From JAGQPD01 sp020426865 (lineage in GTDB: Bacteria; Planctomycetota; Planctomycetia; Pirellulales; Pirellulaceae): DNA of 64,000 nucleotides. This document shows positions 51,809-61,225 of this stretch, piece by piece. The notes below the pieces were generated by a model. The model made no database searches and was not told the origin of the DNA. It saw only the letters and a list, made by a program, of their open reading frames with translations. Positions within the stretch are counted from its first letter, which is position 1, and each line of letters starts with the position of its first letter. The stretch lies in contig JAWKTN010000004.1 in the NCBI GenBank assembly GCA_041399065.1, positions 372,001 through 436,000 of the forward strand. The letters run 5' to 3'. A program made the translations under genes and the position numbers.

Positions 51809-53081
51809 TGCAACCGCCAATGTTGATGGCGGTTCAACCACTCCCACGACGGTCGCGGCGCGCAGACAAGCGGCGAAGCGAAAGTGGCTGTTTTCAACGA
51901 TCCTCGTTCCTGTCGCGTTCGCCGTGTTGGCACTCTCGGTGCTGGGATTTGGCTTATCCCTGCAAAACCATACGGTGGAAAAGCCTGAACCCAAACCCAA
52001 TCCAGATCCTACAATCGGGAAGAGCAACAGCGAGAAGGAGAAACATCCCAGCAACTCAGCGAGCATTGCAAAAGTCGAGTTAGCGGTGCAGCGGGCGCAG
52101 TTTCAGATTGAGCTTGCGGCCGCTGTGCAGCTTCAACGTGAGGTTCGATTCGTGGAGACGGAATTGGACGATTTGCTCAAGAGCACTGGGAGTGATTACG
52201 TCGGGAAGCGAATCGCCGGGAACAAGGAGCTGCTTCTTCGTTTTCGTGCATTCAAACAATCCGTTAAGAATGCGCCATCCATATCAGCTACGTCTCTTTC
52301 CGCAATACAAAACGCTGCGCAGAATGCGATAGGCAACCATAAACAATTGGATGCTTCATTAAACGAAGAAACGAAACGCCTTGCTCAGTCGATGCGTTTC
52401 TACGAGCAGCATCTCAGCTGCCTCCACAAAATGCGGGAATCCGCTGCTTCCCTTCCTCAATCGGAGCACACTCTTGACTCTGCGATTCAACTCTATGAAT
52501 CGTCGCTCGCGATGCATGCGGAAGCAGTCGCGAATGACGCTGCAAGAGAATTGAAGAACACGTTGGATGGTGAACGTGAGTCGGCGATTGGCCAGCAAAG
52601 TGAAGCCGTTAAGTTGGTAGATGAGCTTGAGACACAACTTGAGCAGATCAGAAGCGGACAGCCGTTTACTTCCGAGACGACTGACGCAGTCTTGCCGCCA
52701 CAGGCTTCACGGGACGATTACGAACGAGAGGTGGAGAAGATCCGCACACACCTTATTGCCTTCACAACTCCCGGTTACGTCCAACCGGAATCGGCCGATA
52801 AGCTTGTTTTCCGCAGTGTGAAGCAGCCAATGTCTTACTCTGCTTTGCGACGAATCGGAGCGTTGGATGCCACGAACGAAGGTCGTGCTACACTGCTTCG
52901 TGTCGGTGGCTCCAAGTCAGCAACACAAAGGAATGACAGGCCACTTGGTAGCTTTCCACGCATGAATTCAATTGAGCAGCTACGCGATGACAAGAACGTC
53001 AAAGCCCGAGTCGATGAGGCTCAGCAACTTCTGAGACGGTATGGTCCCTTGATGGTCGAAGATGGCCTCCTTTTACCTTGA
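51771..53081 (+). CDS. Membrane-anchored coiled-coil protein with shared C-terminal domain (copy 1)
   Basis: About 436 residues. A single membrane segment (LFSTILVPVAFAVLALSVLG) is followed by a Pro/Lys linker (KPEPKPNPDPT), a helical/coiled-coil body, and a C-terminal domain of about 105 residues: FTTPGYVQPES, PMSYSALRRIGALDATNEGR, DRPLGSFPRMNS, DEAQQLLRRYGPLMVEDGLL. The same domain ends the next protein. The soluble part probably faces the periplasm. GTG 51762 is an alternative start. It overlaps the previous gene by 38 bp. Confidence 0.65.
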   Translation: MLTQSWTGPVSADATANVDGGSTTPTTVAARRQAAKRKWLFSTILVPVAFAVLALSVLGFGLSLQNHTVEKPEPKPNPDPTIGKSNSEKEKHPSNSASIAKVELAVQRAQFQIELAAAVQLQREVRFVETELDDLLKSTGSDYVGKRIAGNKELLLRFRAFKQSVKNAPSISATSLSAIQNAAQNAIGNHKQLDASLNEETKRLAQSMRFYEQHLSCLHKMRESAASLPQSEHTLDSAIQLYESSLAMHAEAVANDAARELKNTLDGERESAIGQQSEAVKLVDELETQLEQIRSGQPFTSETTDAVLPPQASRDDYEREVEKIRTHLIAFTTPGYVQPESADKLVFRSVKQPMSYSALRRIGALDATNEGRATLLRVGGSKSATQRNDRPLGSFPRMNSIEQLRDDKNVKARVDEAQQLLRRYGPLMVEDGLLLP

Positions 53082-53088
53082 TTGATCC

Positions 53089-54141
53089 ATGTCGCACGTT
53101 TCGCCCCATTCGCGTTCAGAAAGTGAACGTAGCCAAAACCAAAACGCGGCCGCAATTTTTACTGCTGTCACGTTCGCGATTCTATTCGGCGTGTTGTGGC
53201 TCGCAAATCCAAGCATGCTCGCATGGTCAATACGCGGGAAGGGTAAAAGCGGCGGCACTGAGAATACTGACGCAACGGTCACTGACAATTACGATTCTAA
53301 ATCTGCCAACCGTGTCGATTGGGAAGCTGAAATTAGAGCGGTCGAGCAACAATTACCTGATGTCGATCCCGGCGAGCGGAGAAAGTACCTTGAACCCGTC
53401 TTAATGCTCTTAGAAAACGAGACACTCTCTGAGCAAGAACAGGTAGTCGCCAAGCTCCTGCTGAATCAATTAAGGGAAGAGGTCGCGCGGCTCAACGAGC
53501 AGTCCAACCAACCGTCGGAGCCGTCTGCGATTGATGACCATCTAGAATCGATTGCGCAATCGATCCGATTTGATGATGAAAAAGCACGTCGGACGGCCAT
53601 TGAGAATGCGGAGCAAAGAGTTCGTGCGGAACATTCGAAGAAAGAACCTTCTACGAGGGACATCCGCCTGAGTGCGAACGACAATCAGGACAGGGCTGCT
53701 GCCCTCCGTCGCCAGATCGCTCAAACGCAACAGGAGCAAAAGGACTTTCAGGCGAAGGCTGCTCGCTTGGCGGCATTGGAGCGTGATATGGCCGACGTGG
53801 AACGATATCTTCAACCGTTTACCGCTCCGGGCTACCTGCAGCCAAGAAGCGACCGCAATGCGTGGGACACCGAGCGCACGGTCGAAAAGAAACCAGTCTC
53901 ATTCTCCCGTCTTAAACGTCTCGGAGCACTCGACAATACGATGGAAGGACTCGAACGCCTTTACATTTTCGGCGGTGGCAAGAACGCGGTTCTCAACAAT
54001 TCGCGGCCACTCGGTTCCTTTCCGCAGTACTGGGCACAGCACTTAAGTAAGCCGGAGGTCCGAAACGCGGTTCAACGTGCCCAGCAACTTCTCCGCGATC
54101 ACGGACAAACGCTTGTTGAGGAACAACTGCTGTCGCCATAG
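53089..54141 (+). CDS. Membrane-anchored coiled-coil protein with shared C-terminal domain (copy 2)
   Basis: 350 residues. One membrane segment (AAAIFTAVTFAILFGVLWLA), helical body with strong Glu/Arg content, and a C-terminal domain homologous to copy 1: FTAPGYLQPRSDRNA, PVSFSRLKRLGALDNTMEGL, NNSRPLGSFPQYWA, QRAQQLLRDHGQTLVEEQLL. Starts 7 bp after copy 1. The two look like tandem paralogues with a common partner-binding domain. Function unknown. Confidence 0.65.
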   Translation: MSHVSPHSRSESERSQNQNAAAIFTAVTFAILFGVLWLANPSMLAWSIRGKGKSGGTENTDATVTDNYDSKSANRVDWEAEIRAVEQQLPDVDPGERRKYLEPVLMLLENETLSEQEQVVAKLLLNQLREEVARLNEQSNQPSEPSAIDDHLESIAQSIRFDDEKARRTAIENAEQRVRAEHSKKEPSTRDIRLSANDNQDRAAALRRQIAQTQQEQKDFQAKAARLAALERDMADVERYLQPFTAPGYLQPRSDRNAWDTERTVEKKPVSFSRLKRLGALDNTMEGLERLYIFGGGKNAVLNNSRPLGSFPQYWAQHLSKPEVRNAVQRAQQLLRDHGQTLVEEQLLSP

Positions 54142-54160
54142 TGAACGATATACTTGCATC

Positions 54161-57052
54161 ATGACGAATTCTTGGGACTGGGTCGAACAACACAACAAGC
54201 GAGAGCGGCAGCGCAAACGCTTCCGAATCTTCGGCATCATCATGATGCTCTTCTTCCTGCTGTTTGTGATTGGCATTCCCCCGATCTTCAAGTTCGATGA
54301 TGAACCTCAACCACCCGCCAACGATCCTAATGAGCAAATGGCGGAATCCGATGCTGATTCGGAACAGAATCGCCCCCTTTATTCTGAATCAGATCGCAGT
54401 ACCGCATCGGACATTGCTAATCCGGAACGACAATCGAACGAGAATTCCGCAATGGAGCCCTCGGAAGACATGGCCCCGCCGCCGGTCGAAGTGACTCCGC
54501 CTGCGATTACAAGTTCCAATCCCGCCCCAGAAGAACCGCCACACGACGCTGAACAACGGAGGGCAGCAGAGAGGGCGATCGCCCGACTCAAGAGCAAGAT
54601 TGAACAGATTGACGGTTACGATGGCCGTCTCGAAAGGTATGGTGGAGAACCTTGGAAGTCGGTGCAGGTTCTTGTCGAAACTGCGAATAGCACCGAAGAC
54701 CCAGCTATCGCCATTGAGGCGGCAACGAAAGCCACTACGAAGCTTGAAGCACTTATTCCTGAGCTAGATTACTCAGAGTTTCGCGAGAGCATCCGGGGAC
54801 AGGATGCTCGCACTGTCTTGGTAGCACGTGTCGAGTTTCGCAATTCACATCCGAATCATCCTCGGTTGACCGAACTGGAACAGTCATTGAAAGGCCTGCC
54901 ACGACACAAGTGGCTGGAACTGGCAGCCGAAGAGTTGACAGCCTCTTCCCCCGCCGATGCTGGGTTTTCCGAAGGTTGGTTGCCAATCGCTTCAGCGTGG
55001 CAGTTAGTTGGCAACGATGCTGAAGCTCGCGAAGCTGTGCGAAAGGCCATCGAGGCTCTGCCTCGCATGACGTTGCCGGAACGTGTAATTGAATCGACGA
55101 TCGAGATTTGCCAGCACGAGTCGTTCGACAAAGCAGTATCGACCCAATTGATTCAAGACGCAGCGAAAATGTGCGAGCAGATCGCTTCAAAATGGACTCG
55201 CGGGACGTACTTTGCCAACCTTTCGGGACTCGCATCCCAACTTGGCCATCCAACGCTCGCGACAAAACTGCTTGAGCAGGCACTTTCGCCGGACAATATG
55301 ACCGTTGAATTTGGCGTCACCGAGAAGCTGGTCTTAACGCAGCAAGCCCGTGCTGCCTCTTGGACTGCGAAGCCTGAAACCATCTTCGCAATCTGTGCCA
55401 AGCTGGAAAAGCTCAATTATCCCAAGCCTGTCTACAATGCGAATGCATACGGCCACGCTGCCATCGCGGCCGCACGACACAATGACAGGGAGCAGTTCTT
55501 TCGAGCGATGCTTCTGACAGAAAATGCGTTGGCTCCGGTTCGCGTCTACGACTATCCCAACTATCTCTACGCTGTCCGCCTCGCAGAAGCGAACATGCTG
55601 CACCGAAGATGGCGGGCGGCAGTGATCGTCGCGAACAATATCCCCGATCCCTATGTTCGTGCATCTTTGCTGTTTCGCATTATGAAAGATGCACCGCAGG
55701 AGATTCGTGCTCGAAATCTCCCCGAGCTATTCGAGCGATTTTCGGATCAGCGATACGCTTCACCGGCATGTGCCGGGCACGCGGAACACCGCATTCGTTC
55801 CGGCGATAGTCTGCTTACCGTTGCGGCGTGGACTCACTCACTTCCGCTGGCATCACAGCGGGCTGCCGCGTTTGTCGGGATCGCTCGTTCCACCGGCACG
55901 ACAACTGTTGCAGATGATCGCGCCGAAGATGAACGGCACACTCCCGTTGATTTTGATGACCCCGCCTCACTGTTGAATGCAGCCGAGCGGGTTGCTCATC
56001 AAATTCAGGAACCGATAGATGCGGCATTTGTCTGGATGCAAATCGCTCGAACTTGGAACCTGTTAGGAAACACTCAACGGTATAGACAAGCAATCGCTGA
56101 ATTGGGTGACCGCCTCTTCGATGCGTGGACCGGTGTCTGGGAAAATCGTCCACCTGTAAAGCGCTCTTACAACGGCGGGTACATCGACGCTGATGACCGT
56201 CATCGCGACGACGAGAAATACATAGTCGGAATGATTGTCGCCTGCCACCGACACCTCGCAGAAATGCAGGCGGACTTGGGCGATACACGCGGAGCGATGG
56301 AGTCATGTCTCAACTTGGCGAATGCCGCTGGACTACTGGACGCAACTGCCACATACAACAACTCGAATTTTCTTTACCTGAAAGCATTGCTCAACCGCCT
56401 TCAGGAAGCCACGAGTGTAGGGCCGGATGCCGTACCGCTCAAGAATCATCGTTCCTATCGCTACACTCGTGCGTTGATGGCGGCGTGGGCCAAGGATATC
56501 CCCGGCCTTGAAGCTGCGCTGCCTGAGCTTGTCGAAAACTCGCATCGAGAATTAGGCTCCGCTGCCGAGAAAGCGCAGCCAGCACGAGCGTACGGTGAAC
56601 TTGCGATTCTTTATGCCGAACGCGGAAACACCGAAGCGTATCGTGATGCCCGGCGATCGGCCCAAAGTCTGATCACTCAGGGACGAGCCGGTTCAGAAAT
56701 GAAACTGGTGCTGGCGACCGCAGACGCTCTCGCCGGTGAGTTCGCCCTCGCGGAATCGAACCTCGTTCGCGGCACACTTGGTTGGTACGGAGACGCGAAT
56801 CGTCCGCGAAGGCAGCTTGTTGTTTCCCTCGCAGCGGATGGGCAGTGGGGAAAAGCGTTGGACCATGCTCATAAGGTTTCAAAGACCCAACCGCTGTATC
56901 GAGCGGAGGCATGGGCAGCCGTTGCCGAGGGACGCAGGAAAGGCAGTTCTGAAACGGACAAAGAACTTCTTGAATGGATAGAAGCATTAGAATCGCAGAT
57001 CGACCGAGCAGCAGCCTATTGCGGGCTTAGCCTTGCCACAGGGCCGCAATAG
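54161..57052 (+). CDS. Large membrane-anchored helical-repeat (TPR-like) protein
   Basis: 963 residues from ATG 54161. A basic cytoplasmic start (HNKRERQRKRFR) precedes one membrane helix (IFGIIMMLFFLLFVIGIPPI). An acidic/Pro-rich linker (about 45-130) and a coiled-coil segment (QRRAAERAIARLKSKIEQID) follow. About 750 residues of alpha-helical repeats complete it, rich in Ala, Leu and Trp (KWLELAAEELTASSPADAGF, KALDHAHKVSKTQPLYRAEA), a TPR/SEL1-like scaffold. The repeat region should be outside the cytoplasm. It is the last gene of the module, 19 bp after copy 2. No enzyme motif was seen. Confidence 0.65.
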   Translation: MTNSWDWVEQHNKRERQRKRFRIFGIIMMLFFLLFVIGIPPIFKFDDEPQPPANDPNEQMAESDADSEQNRPLYSESDRSTASDIANPERQSNENSAMEPSEDMAPPPVEVTPPAITSSNPAPEEPPHDAEQRRAAERAIARLKSKIEQIDGYDGRLERYGGEPWKSVQVLVETANSTEDPAIAIEAATKATTKLEALIPELDYSEFRESIRGQDARTVLVARVEFRNSHPNHPRLTELEQSLKGLPRHKWLELAAEELTASSPADAGFSEGWLPIASAWQLVGNDAEAREAVRKAIEALPRMTLPERVIESTIEICQHESFDKAVSTQLIQDAAKMCEQIASKWTRGTYFANLSGLASQLGHPTLATKLLEQALSPDNMTVEFGVTEKLVLTQQARAASWTAKPETIFAICAKLEKLNYPKPVYNANAYGHAAIAAARHNDREQFFRAMLLTENALAPVRVYDYPNYLYAVRLAEANMLHRRWRAAVIVANNIPDPYVRASLLFRIMKDAPQEIRARNLPELFERFSDQRYASPACAGHAEHRIRSGDSLLTVAAWTHSLPLASQRAAAFVGIARSTGTTTVADDRAEDERHTPVDFDDPASLLNAAERVAHQIQEPIDAAFVWMQIARTWNLLGNTQRYRQAIAELGDRLFDAWTGVWENRPPVKRSYNGGYIDADDRHRDDEKYIVGMIVACHRHLAEMQADLGDTRGAMESCLNLANAAGLLDATATYNNSNFLYLKALLNRLQEATSVGPDAVPLKNHRSYRYTRALMAAWAKDIPGLEAALPELVENSHRELGSAAEKAQPARAYGELAILYAERGNTEAYRDARRSAQSLITQGRAGSEMKLVLATADALAGEFALAESNLVRGTLGWYGDANRPRRQLVVSLAADGQWGKALDHAHKVSKTQPLYRAEAWAAVAEGRRKGSSETDKELLEWIEALESQIDRAAAYCGLSLATGPQ

Positions 57053-57397
57053 CATCAGGTGACGAACCCACCTTCTGACGCTCTCCAACGAAAGCAGCGG
57101 GACGCCGGAGGTGAGTGACTCATGTCGCGATAGCGGCTTTCATCTGCGCCAATCATCGTCGGGGGCGGGGCCGGGTGAACCCAACGATGACCGGCTCCGA
57201 CGAAAGCAGCCTCGAAATCGAGTTGTGCATTTTCGGAAAAAACATTTCCGGTTGCTGCGGTGTAGGACTGTATGAGCGGGCTTGGGACGAAGTTGATATC
57301 TGCGTTGCGGTTCGACTTTCGCGGTCACCATTCTTGTGAAGAAGTTTCCTGCGAGATCAGTTTGCTTTTCTCGGCTCAGGCATGGTACCTATGAAAG
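57053..57397. other. Intergenic stretch after the four-gene module
   Basis: No supported gene. A 74-codon forward frame (57115-57339) exists but has no protein-like features. No terminator hairpin with a T-run was seen. Confidence 0.45.
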
Positions 57398-57715
57398 ATG
57401 AACGATTCATGGATTGCCATCGTTGACCGGCACGGACTCAGGCAACTGGTGCTTGAAACCAGTCACGCGCTGCCGTTTCTGTTGAAGCGAGCGTCACGGG
57501 AAAATGCTGAGTGCTTCTGGGTAGTTCTGGAACCCAAGCATGCGGAATTCATTCAACAATTGAAGCGGTTCGGCAATCCTGTCTCCGCTCTTCGATGGCT
57601 GGAGTATCTGGCAACCGATTTAGGGCGTATCTGCTCCGTTGAGTCGCCGATCCCTCTATGCCTTCCGGATGACGTGACAATTCCCGACAGGCATGATAAG
57701 GAATGGAGCTTCTGA
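57398..57715 (+). CDS. Small hypothetical protein
   Basis: 105 residues: MNDSWIAIVDRHGLRQLVLE, TSHALPFLLKRASRENAECF, with EFIQQLKRFGNPVSALRWLE and a Pro-rich end. Soluble. No family recognised. It stands alone between the module and the DUF932 gene. Confidence 0.55.
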   Translation: MNDSWIAIVDRHGLRQLVLETSHALPFLLKRASRENAECFWVVLEPKHAEFIQQLKRFGNPVSALRWLEYLATDLGRICSVESPIPLCLPDDVTIPDRHDKEWSF

Positions 57716-57825
57716 CTTCAGACGTTCCTTCATTTTTCACAATCAGTAGTTCGTTACCACCTCTCGCTCGATGACGGCAGACACGTTTCTGCGTTGCCGA
57801 GAGAGGTCGGTGGTCTAACAGGTTT

Positions 57826-57854
57826 TTGACAATTTTGCTGCAACTCTTTTCGTA
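57826..57854 (+). promoter_or_regulatory. Possible promoter for the DUF932 gene
   Basis: TTGACA at 57826-57831 is a consensus -35; after a 17-base spacer, TTCGTA is a weak -10. It lies about 100 bp upstream of the ATG at 57953. Planctomycete promoter consensus is not well defined, so this is a guess. Confidence 0.3.
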
Positions 57855-57952
57855 AACAGGCAGCCGAGCTGTCGTTTGTCTCTTTGAGGCGAACGGTTGC
57901 TCGGCTGCTTTGGTTGAGTATTCACATTTCATCCACGAAGAGGAGTTGCAAG

Positions 57953-58972
57953 ATGGCCACATTGAAGAAGGCCCATGACGAACTGTTTCGACGAACCCCT
58001 GATGAAGCCTACAAGTCGTTCGACGATCTGTACGATCATTGCTCGCGACAACGGTTGCAATCGGAGGATTTGTGGGAACGCCCGCAGGACCTGACGCTGA
58101 CGCATGACATGACTGTCTGTGCCGGTGACGGGAATGAACTGATTCTGAATGACTGGTCGTTCTCGCAGATGTGCCGCATGGCCGGTGTGAGCAAAGACAC
58201 GGTCAATCGGCTTTCTCATCGCACGGCAAGCAGGGTGTTTGAAGAAACTCTGCCGCACGCCGACAAACCACTTCAGGTGCTGACGACCGGCAGCGACATT
58301 CGCAGTATTCATGGTGTCGCCTACACACGGTTGTGGAATGCAGACCTCCTGGACGTCGTCAAAGAGTTCGCTTCTGATTTCACCCCGCCACAAAAGGCGA
58401 TGGATGACACCAGCACCGGACTCTACTGCGGCGAACAGGATTTGTTTGCATTCATGATCGATCCCACTGGCTGGGCTGAGATTGAAGGCGAAGCATTCGC
58501 ACCCGGCTTCTTTGTCTGGAACAGCGAAGTCGGCAAGCGTTCGCTTGGAATCCAGACGTTCTGGTTCCAAAAGGTTTGCCAGAATCACATTGTCTGGGAT
58601 GCAACGAAAGTGGTTGACTTCAGTCGCAAACACACCGCCAACGTCCGTGACGGCCTGAACGAGATTCGCAGCATCCTCGAACGGCTGGTCGCTCGCCGAG
58701 ATGAACGACGTGATTCGTTCGTAACCGTGATGAAGAAAGCGATGACGGAACGCCTCGGAGACGACGCGGAAGAAGTCACGAAAGTCCTGTCTGCCGAGAA
58801 AATTCCACGCGGCCTGATCAAAGACGCGATGGAGATCGCCCGCCAACAAGGCGGCTTTACCATCTTTGCGTTGGTCGATGCGCTCACGAAGCTGAGTCAG
58901 AAGGTCAACTACGTTGGTGACCGGACGGAACTGGATTCCCGCATTGGTCAGTTGCTCGCATTGGCGGTCTGA
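57953..58972 (+). CDS. DUF932/phage-plasmid-like protein
   Basis: A 339-residue protein of the DUF932 type found on plasmids and phages: FSQMCRMAGVSKDTVNRLSH, RSIHGVAYTRLWNADLLDVV, GEQDLFAFMIDPTGWAEIEG, LGIQTFWFQKVCQNHIVWDA. The start at 57953 has GAGGAG nearby; the 23 codons upstream in the open frame are dropped. Function of the family is unknown; it is a mobile-element marker. First of a three-gene row with the two small genes that follow. Confidence 0.8.
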   Translation: MATLKKAHDELFRRTPDEAYKSFDDLYDHCSRQRLQSEDLWERPQDLTLTHDMTVCAGDGNELILNDWSFSQMCRMAGVSKDTVNRLSHRTASRVFEETLPHADKPLQVLTTGSDIRSIHGVAYTRLWNADLLDVVKEFASDFTPPQKAMDDTSTGLYCGEQDLFAFMIDPTGWAEIEGEAFAPGFFVWNSEVGKRSLGIQTFWFQKVCQNHIVWDATKVVDFSRKHTANVRDGLNEIRSILERLVARRDERRDSFVTVMKKAMTERLGDDAEEVTKVLSAEKIPRGLIKDAMEIARQQGGFTIFALVDALTKLSQKVNYVGDRTELDSRIGQLLALAV

Positions 58973-58974
58973 TC

Positions 58975-59376
58975 ATGGACCCACAAACCACATGGAACAG
59001 CCTGCTCGAAGAGTGGGCGGAACGAAACTGGCTCGACGTATCTGAGTTGGCGGAAGCTCTCTTGGAATGGTTGAGCAAGGACGGCTTCCCACCGAAGACG
59101 ATGGGAAGCCGAGATTTGGGAGCGGACTGGCATCGAACAGAGGCTCTGGCGATGTGCAACTTTGCACTCACACGAGCCAACGACGTTCTCGACAGTCCCA
59201 ATCAGATTCCCGGCCAAGTCCCGTTCACATTGACTTGTGCAACGTGCAACAACGAAGGCCCGGACACCTACGGCGAAGCAATCGACGAAGGCTGGACGCG
59301 CATCGAGTACTTCCCGGCTGGAGAATCTGAGAACTTTCTTGGTGAGTGCCCCGTTTGTCGCAACCGCGATGAATAA
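58975..59376 (+). CDS. Small protein with a four-cysteine zinc-binding pattern
   Basis: 133 residues starting MDPQTTWNSLLEEWAERNWL. Helical first half. The second half has LTCATCNNEG and GECPVCRNRDE, a CxxC...CxxC pair that should bind zinc. It starts 2 bp after the DUF932 gene stop. No domain name recognised. Confidence 0.65.
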   Translation: MDPQTTWNSLLEEWAERNWLDVSELAEALLEWLSKDGFPPKTMGSRDLGADWHRTEALAMCNFALTRANDVLDSPNQIPGQVPFTLTCATCNNEGPDTYGEAIDEGWTRIEYFPAGESENFLGECPVCRNRDE

Positions 59377-59446
59377 GCCTGACCTGTCCGGCGATGTCCG
59401 TCGGCAAACCGTGTTTCTGTTTCTTTTCAATTTGGAGAATGCTGTT

Positions 59447-59758
59447 ATGGCAACTGCAACCGCTACGAAGAAGTCCTCGAAGAATGGCTCTGCCGCTCGC
59501 CCTGTGCAGGAAATCCGCATGGGCCGCATCCGGGCTGCCATCTGGGAGAACGAAACGACCAACGGCACGCGATACAACGTGACCGTCAGTCGCATCTACA
59601 AGGATGGCGATACGTGGAAAGATTCCAACTCGTTTGGCCGCGATGACTTGTTGGTCGTCGCGAAAGTTCTCGACCGCTGCCACACATGGATCTACTCCGA
59701 AAACGGCAGTGCAGTGGTGAGCAATGGCGAAGATGGTGGCGAAGACGCCCCGTTCTGA
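59447..59758 (+). CDS. Small hypothetical protein of mobile-element type
   Basis: 103 residues from ATG 59447 (TTGGAGAA upstream): a Thr/Ala/Lys-rich head (MATATATKKSSKNGSAARPV), then a compact beta/alpha core, MGRIRAAIWENETTNGTRYN, VTVSRIYKDGDTWKDSNSFG and RDDLLVVAKVLDRCHTWIYS. Similar small proteins accompany DUF932 genes on plasmids, from memory. It may bind nucleic acid. Confidence 0.6.
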   Translation: MATATATKKSSKNGSAARPVQEIRMGRIRAAIWENETTNGTRYNVTVSRIYKDGDTWKDSNSFGRDDLLVVAKVLDRCHTWIYSENGSAVVSNGEDGGEDAPF

Positions 59759-60305
59759 TCCATAGACGCTCGGTATTCGACGCTGACTGTCTGAAAAATG
59801 TGTGTCTCAGTGAGAATCTCTGACGACACAGGTGGCCCCGGTTCAACATGCGTTCAAAGACCGCCGGCCACCGCTGATTCTTTGTTCTTTCCAAGTAGGG
59901 GCTAGTTTGAATTGCCATCGCGTTGAACTGAATTTTTTTCAGTTGGAAGCGATGCCGCCAATGAGGTTTTCCAAAATGGGCACCCCTGATCCATCGCACG
60001 AACCTGACCGCCTGTCATGCAGATGCAGACGAGATGGCCCGTGCGATCGACGGGGGATAGTGGGCCTACCGACATTCCTGACAGTGTGAGCCGATTCACC
60101 CACTGAAATCTAACGAACGGGTTGAAACTTGTCGTCCGGTCGCGAAGTGTCTTCAAAGACCTCGTGCAGCGACAAGCACCAAGGGTTATGAAAGCCGCAT
60201 CGCTTCCGGTTATGTACCCTGTGGTCGTAGCGGTATCTATCAAAGCGGCCCTCTCTCCGGATTACGCTGCTTGCCTGAAAAGCGAATCTGTCGTACCGTC
60301 AGGCT
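59759..60305. other. Long non-coding stretch
   Basis: No convincing reading frame in either direction. A reverse 113-codon frame (59902-60243) and a forward 85-codon frame (59832-60089) exist, both with poor composition. The stretch separates the plasmid-type row from the membrane/PLP pair. Confidence 0.45.
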
Positions 60306-61202
60306 ATGTCTAAGTCAAAGAGCATTGCGGGAGTCAAATGGCGGCAGGTAGCGGGTGCTTTTGCTGTTGGTAGCGTCGCGTTTTTAGTTGTGGCTCTCCT
60401 ACGGGTCGATTGGCTGCTTGCGGCGCTGTTTGGCGGGATGACCAGTGCGCTGATTGCTCTTGTCTTTCAGTTGTTTCGGACCAGAAGCAGCGTCGAACCA
60501 AGCTTACTCGAAACGCCGCTCTATCTCGCCCACGACGCAGAGTTGTTCGACCGCTACCGCAAAATCGCACAACAACTGCTTCGCGTCTCCGGTCGTGCTG
60601 ACCCAAACTTCCGCAAGTGTGCTCTTGAATCTCTTGATGAATCGATTCAACAGATTACGCAAATCGGAGACGGGAAACTCATCTTCAAGGACACGGAGGC
60701 ATGGCGGATCGTCTACGAGCGTTTGCTCCGAGATCCCAGTGTGATGACCTACCGCTCAGTTGCGCTCGTTCGCGACCCAGCATACTGGCAGGATGGAGCC
60801 GGTATGCAAAGCATGCAGTTGAATTTTGAGTTGATTTCAAAGTCGATACTGACAATCGAGCGAACGGTCATCATTGCCGATGACCACTGGCCATCAGATT
60901 CGGATATGCCTGTCGAGGCATTGCGCCAGTGGATTCACGAACAATCTGTGAAAGGCATCTACATTCGGATCGTCCGGGAGTCTGCACTCAAATCCGAGAC
61001 GGAGCTTGTCCGCGACATGGGCATCTACGGCATGAGCGCCGTTGGCTATCAACAGATGAATCACGACAACCTTCGTACAGCTCAGTTCATGCTTGATTTT
61101 GACTTTTCGTCGGTTCGTGCCGCAGAGAGTTGCTGGACCAAGCTAAATGTATATGCAGTTCCGTATGAAGAACTACTGGATCAATTTCGTTTGGGCGAAT
61201 AA
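60306..61202 (+). CDS. Membrane protein with a soluble C-terminal domain, partner of the PLP enzyme
   Basis: 298 residues. Two membrane helices at the N-terminus (about 13-58: AFAVGSVAFLVVALLRVDWL, LAALFGGMTSALIALVFQLF), then a cytoplasmic domain with FDRYRKIAQQLLRVSGRADP, YRSVALVRDPAYWQDGAGMQ, TIERTVIIADDHWPSD and GIYIRIVRESALKSETELVR. The alternating strand/helix layout recalls PLD- or receiver-type sensory folds, but no motif settles it. It lies 23 bp upstream of the PLP-enzyme gene and reads the same way. Confidence 0.6.
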   Translation: MSKSKSIAGVKWRQVAGAFAVGSVAFLVVALLRVDWLLAALFGGMTSALIALVFQLFRTRSSVEPSLLETPLYLAHDAELFDRYRKIAQQLLRVSGRADPNFRKCALESLDESIQQITQIGDGKLIFKDTEAWRIVYERLLRDPSVMTYRSVALVRDPAYWQDGAGMQSMQLNFELISKSILTIERTVIIADDHWPSDSDMPVEALRQWIHEQSVKGIYIRIVRESALKSETELVRDMGIYGMSAVGYQQMNHDNLRTAQFMLDFDFSSVRAAESCWTKLNVYAVPYEELLDQFRLGE

Positions 61203-61225
61203 GATCACCGATCTAACAAACATAG

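Noticed and set aside
57115..57339. 74-codon forward ORF after the membrane module
   Set aside because: No protein-like features and no ribosome-binding site.
59902..60243. 113-codon reverse frame in the long non-coding stretch
   Set aside because: No recognisable motif, poor composition and no neighbouring gene in that direction.
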